This document shows positions 63,528 through 64,000 of a stretch of DNA of 64,000 nt, in pieces. The DNA is taken from positions 1,240,001 through 1,304,000 of the forward strand of contig NZ_CP066362.1 in the NCBI RefSeq assembly GCF_030323865.1, given 5' to 3'. This stretch comes from Pseudarthrobacter defluvii (lineage in GTDB: Bacteria > Actinomycetota > Actinomycetes > Actinomycetales > Micrococcaceae). The notes under the pieces are model-generated. The model was not told where the DNA came from and made no database searches. It saw only the letters and a program-made list of their open reading frames with translations. Made by a program: the position numbers and the translations under genes. Position 1 is the stretch's first letter, and every line of letters begins with the position of its first letter.

Positions 63528-64000
63528 CTACGGGGTCACCCCGGCGCGGTCCGCATCGGCCAATTTCCGGGCCTCCGCCGTGATGTTCCGTGCCATCGCC
63601 GGGAAGATCAGGCTGTGAAAGGGAAGCACGGCCAGCCAGTAGAGCCGTCCGCTCAAGCCTTTGGGAAAGAAAATGGCGCGCTGCCGGTAGCGGCTGCCGC
63701 CGCCGTCGGGCTCCACGGAAAGCTCCAGCCACGCCCGTCCCGGCGCCCGCATCTCAGCCCGCAGCCGCAGCAGCCTGCCGCGCTCGATCCGCTCTACCCG
63801 CCACCAGTCCACCACTTCTCCGGCGGCCAGCATATGCGGATGCCGGCGGCCCCGCAGCAGCCCCGCGCCGCCGGTCAGCTTGTCCAGCCAGCCCCGGACC
63901 TGCCAGGCCAGGGGCAGGGAATACCAGCCGTTGCGCCCACCGATGCCCTCGATAATGGTCCAGACATGGGCCGGGTCCACTTCCCCGTGGAAGGTCCGCT
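63528..64000 (-). CDS. DUF2867 domain, C-terminal part of an SDR-like protein (cut by window end)
   Basis: The frame is open to the window edge (FHGEVDPAHVWTIIEGIGGR near the edge), so the start is missing. The visible 156 residues match DUF2867: GWYSLPLAWQVRGWLDKLTG, WWRVERIERGRLLRLRAEM and a C-terminal helix (ITAEARKLADADRAG). DUF2867 usually follows an NAD(P)-binding SDR domain as one protein; that half would be outside. Enzyme activity cannot be judged. The DUF2505 gene lies 44 nt downstream. Confidence 0.85.
   Translation of the reverse strand, partial: RTFHGEVDPAHVWTIIEGIGGRNGWYSLPLAWQVRGWLDKLTGGAGLLRGRRHPHMLAAGEVVDWWRVERIERGRLLRLRAEMRAPGRAWLELSVEPDGGGSRYRQRAIFFPKGLSGRLYWLAVLPFHSLIFPAMARNITAEARKLADADRAGVTP

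Overview
The window is chromosomal DNA of a high-GC Gram-positive bacterium. GTG and TTG starts are common, and it carries a WhiB protein, an RpfB resuscitation factor, DUF3499, TIGR03089, a protein O-mannosyltransferase and an actinobacterial-type GlmU/Prs/RplY/Pth block. Gene content and order fit Micrococcaceae (Arthrobacter/Pseudarthrobacter type). I see no phage, transposon, CRISPR array or plasmid module; nearly everything is core metabolism, envelope building or translation.

Layout. 1-9.8 kb: mixed genes (PIN-PhoH ATPase cut by the window edge, GNAT, prepilin peptidase, NUDIX, a TetR/MFS efflux pair, fumC, carbonic anhydrase, DUF4245). 9.8-18.3 kb: glpX, a Fem-type peptidoglycan-bridge ligase, manA, then purK-purE-LCP on the minus strand divergent from a GtrA protein, then TIGR03089. 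18.6-27.2 kb: whiB, a giant GT2 membrane glycosyltransferase coupled to a DUF5719 protein, a zincin-like protein without HExxH, DUF3499, Trm112 and ahcY. This resembles the purKE-whiB2-DUF3499-manB-sahH neighbourhood of mycobacteria, but no phosphomannomutase gene is present where manB would be expected. 27.2-35.4 kb: L,D-transpeptidase, RDD and SpoIIM-like membrane proteins, a TIGR01906 membrane protein, a FadD15-type acyl-CoA ligase and the O-mannosyltransferase. 35.5-54.8 kb: rsmI, gabD, a MoxR-DUF58-transglutaminase operon, tatD-rpfB-rsmA-ispE-ABC-F, a TetR gene, tRNA-Gln, glmU-prs-rplY-pth. 54.9-60.3 kb: two tandem large LuxR (LAL-type) regulators. 60.3-64 kb: sufS-sufU, then a minus-strand group (SCO4848-like, DUF2505, DUF2867) that runs off the end.

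How it works together. Much of the content serves the envelope: the Fem ligase, LCP ligase, L,D-transpeptidase, RpfB, GlmU, O-mannosyltransferase, ManA, GT2/DUF5719 and GtrA. Translation and RNA functions (rsmI, rsmA, rplY, pth, ABC-F, Trm112, tRNA-Gln) are interleaved with them.

Regulatory signals. Seventeen genes start 6-8 nt after a TANNNT hexamer, the geometry of leaderless transcription. Three genes (glmU, the TIGR01906 gene and the first LuxR gene) are preceded by short ORFs that look coupled to the main start codon; the glmU one has a textbook Shine-Dalgarno and a stop overlapping the glmU GTG. These candidate leader peptides, a structured rplY leader, nested dyads on the whiB promoter and a terminator carrying a 24-bp tandem duplication are the features I find least explained by standard annotation. 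No wholly new multi-gene system is evident.
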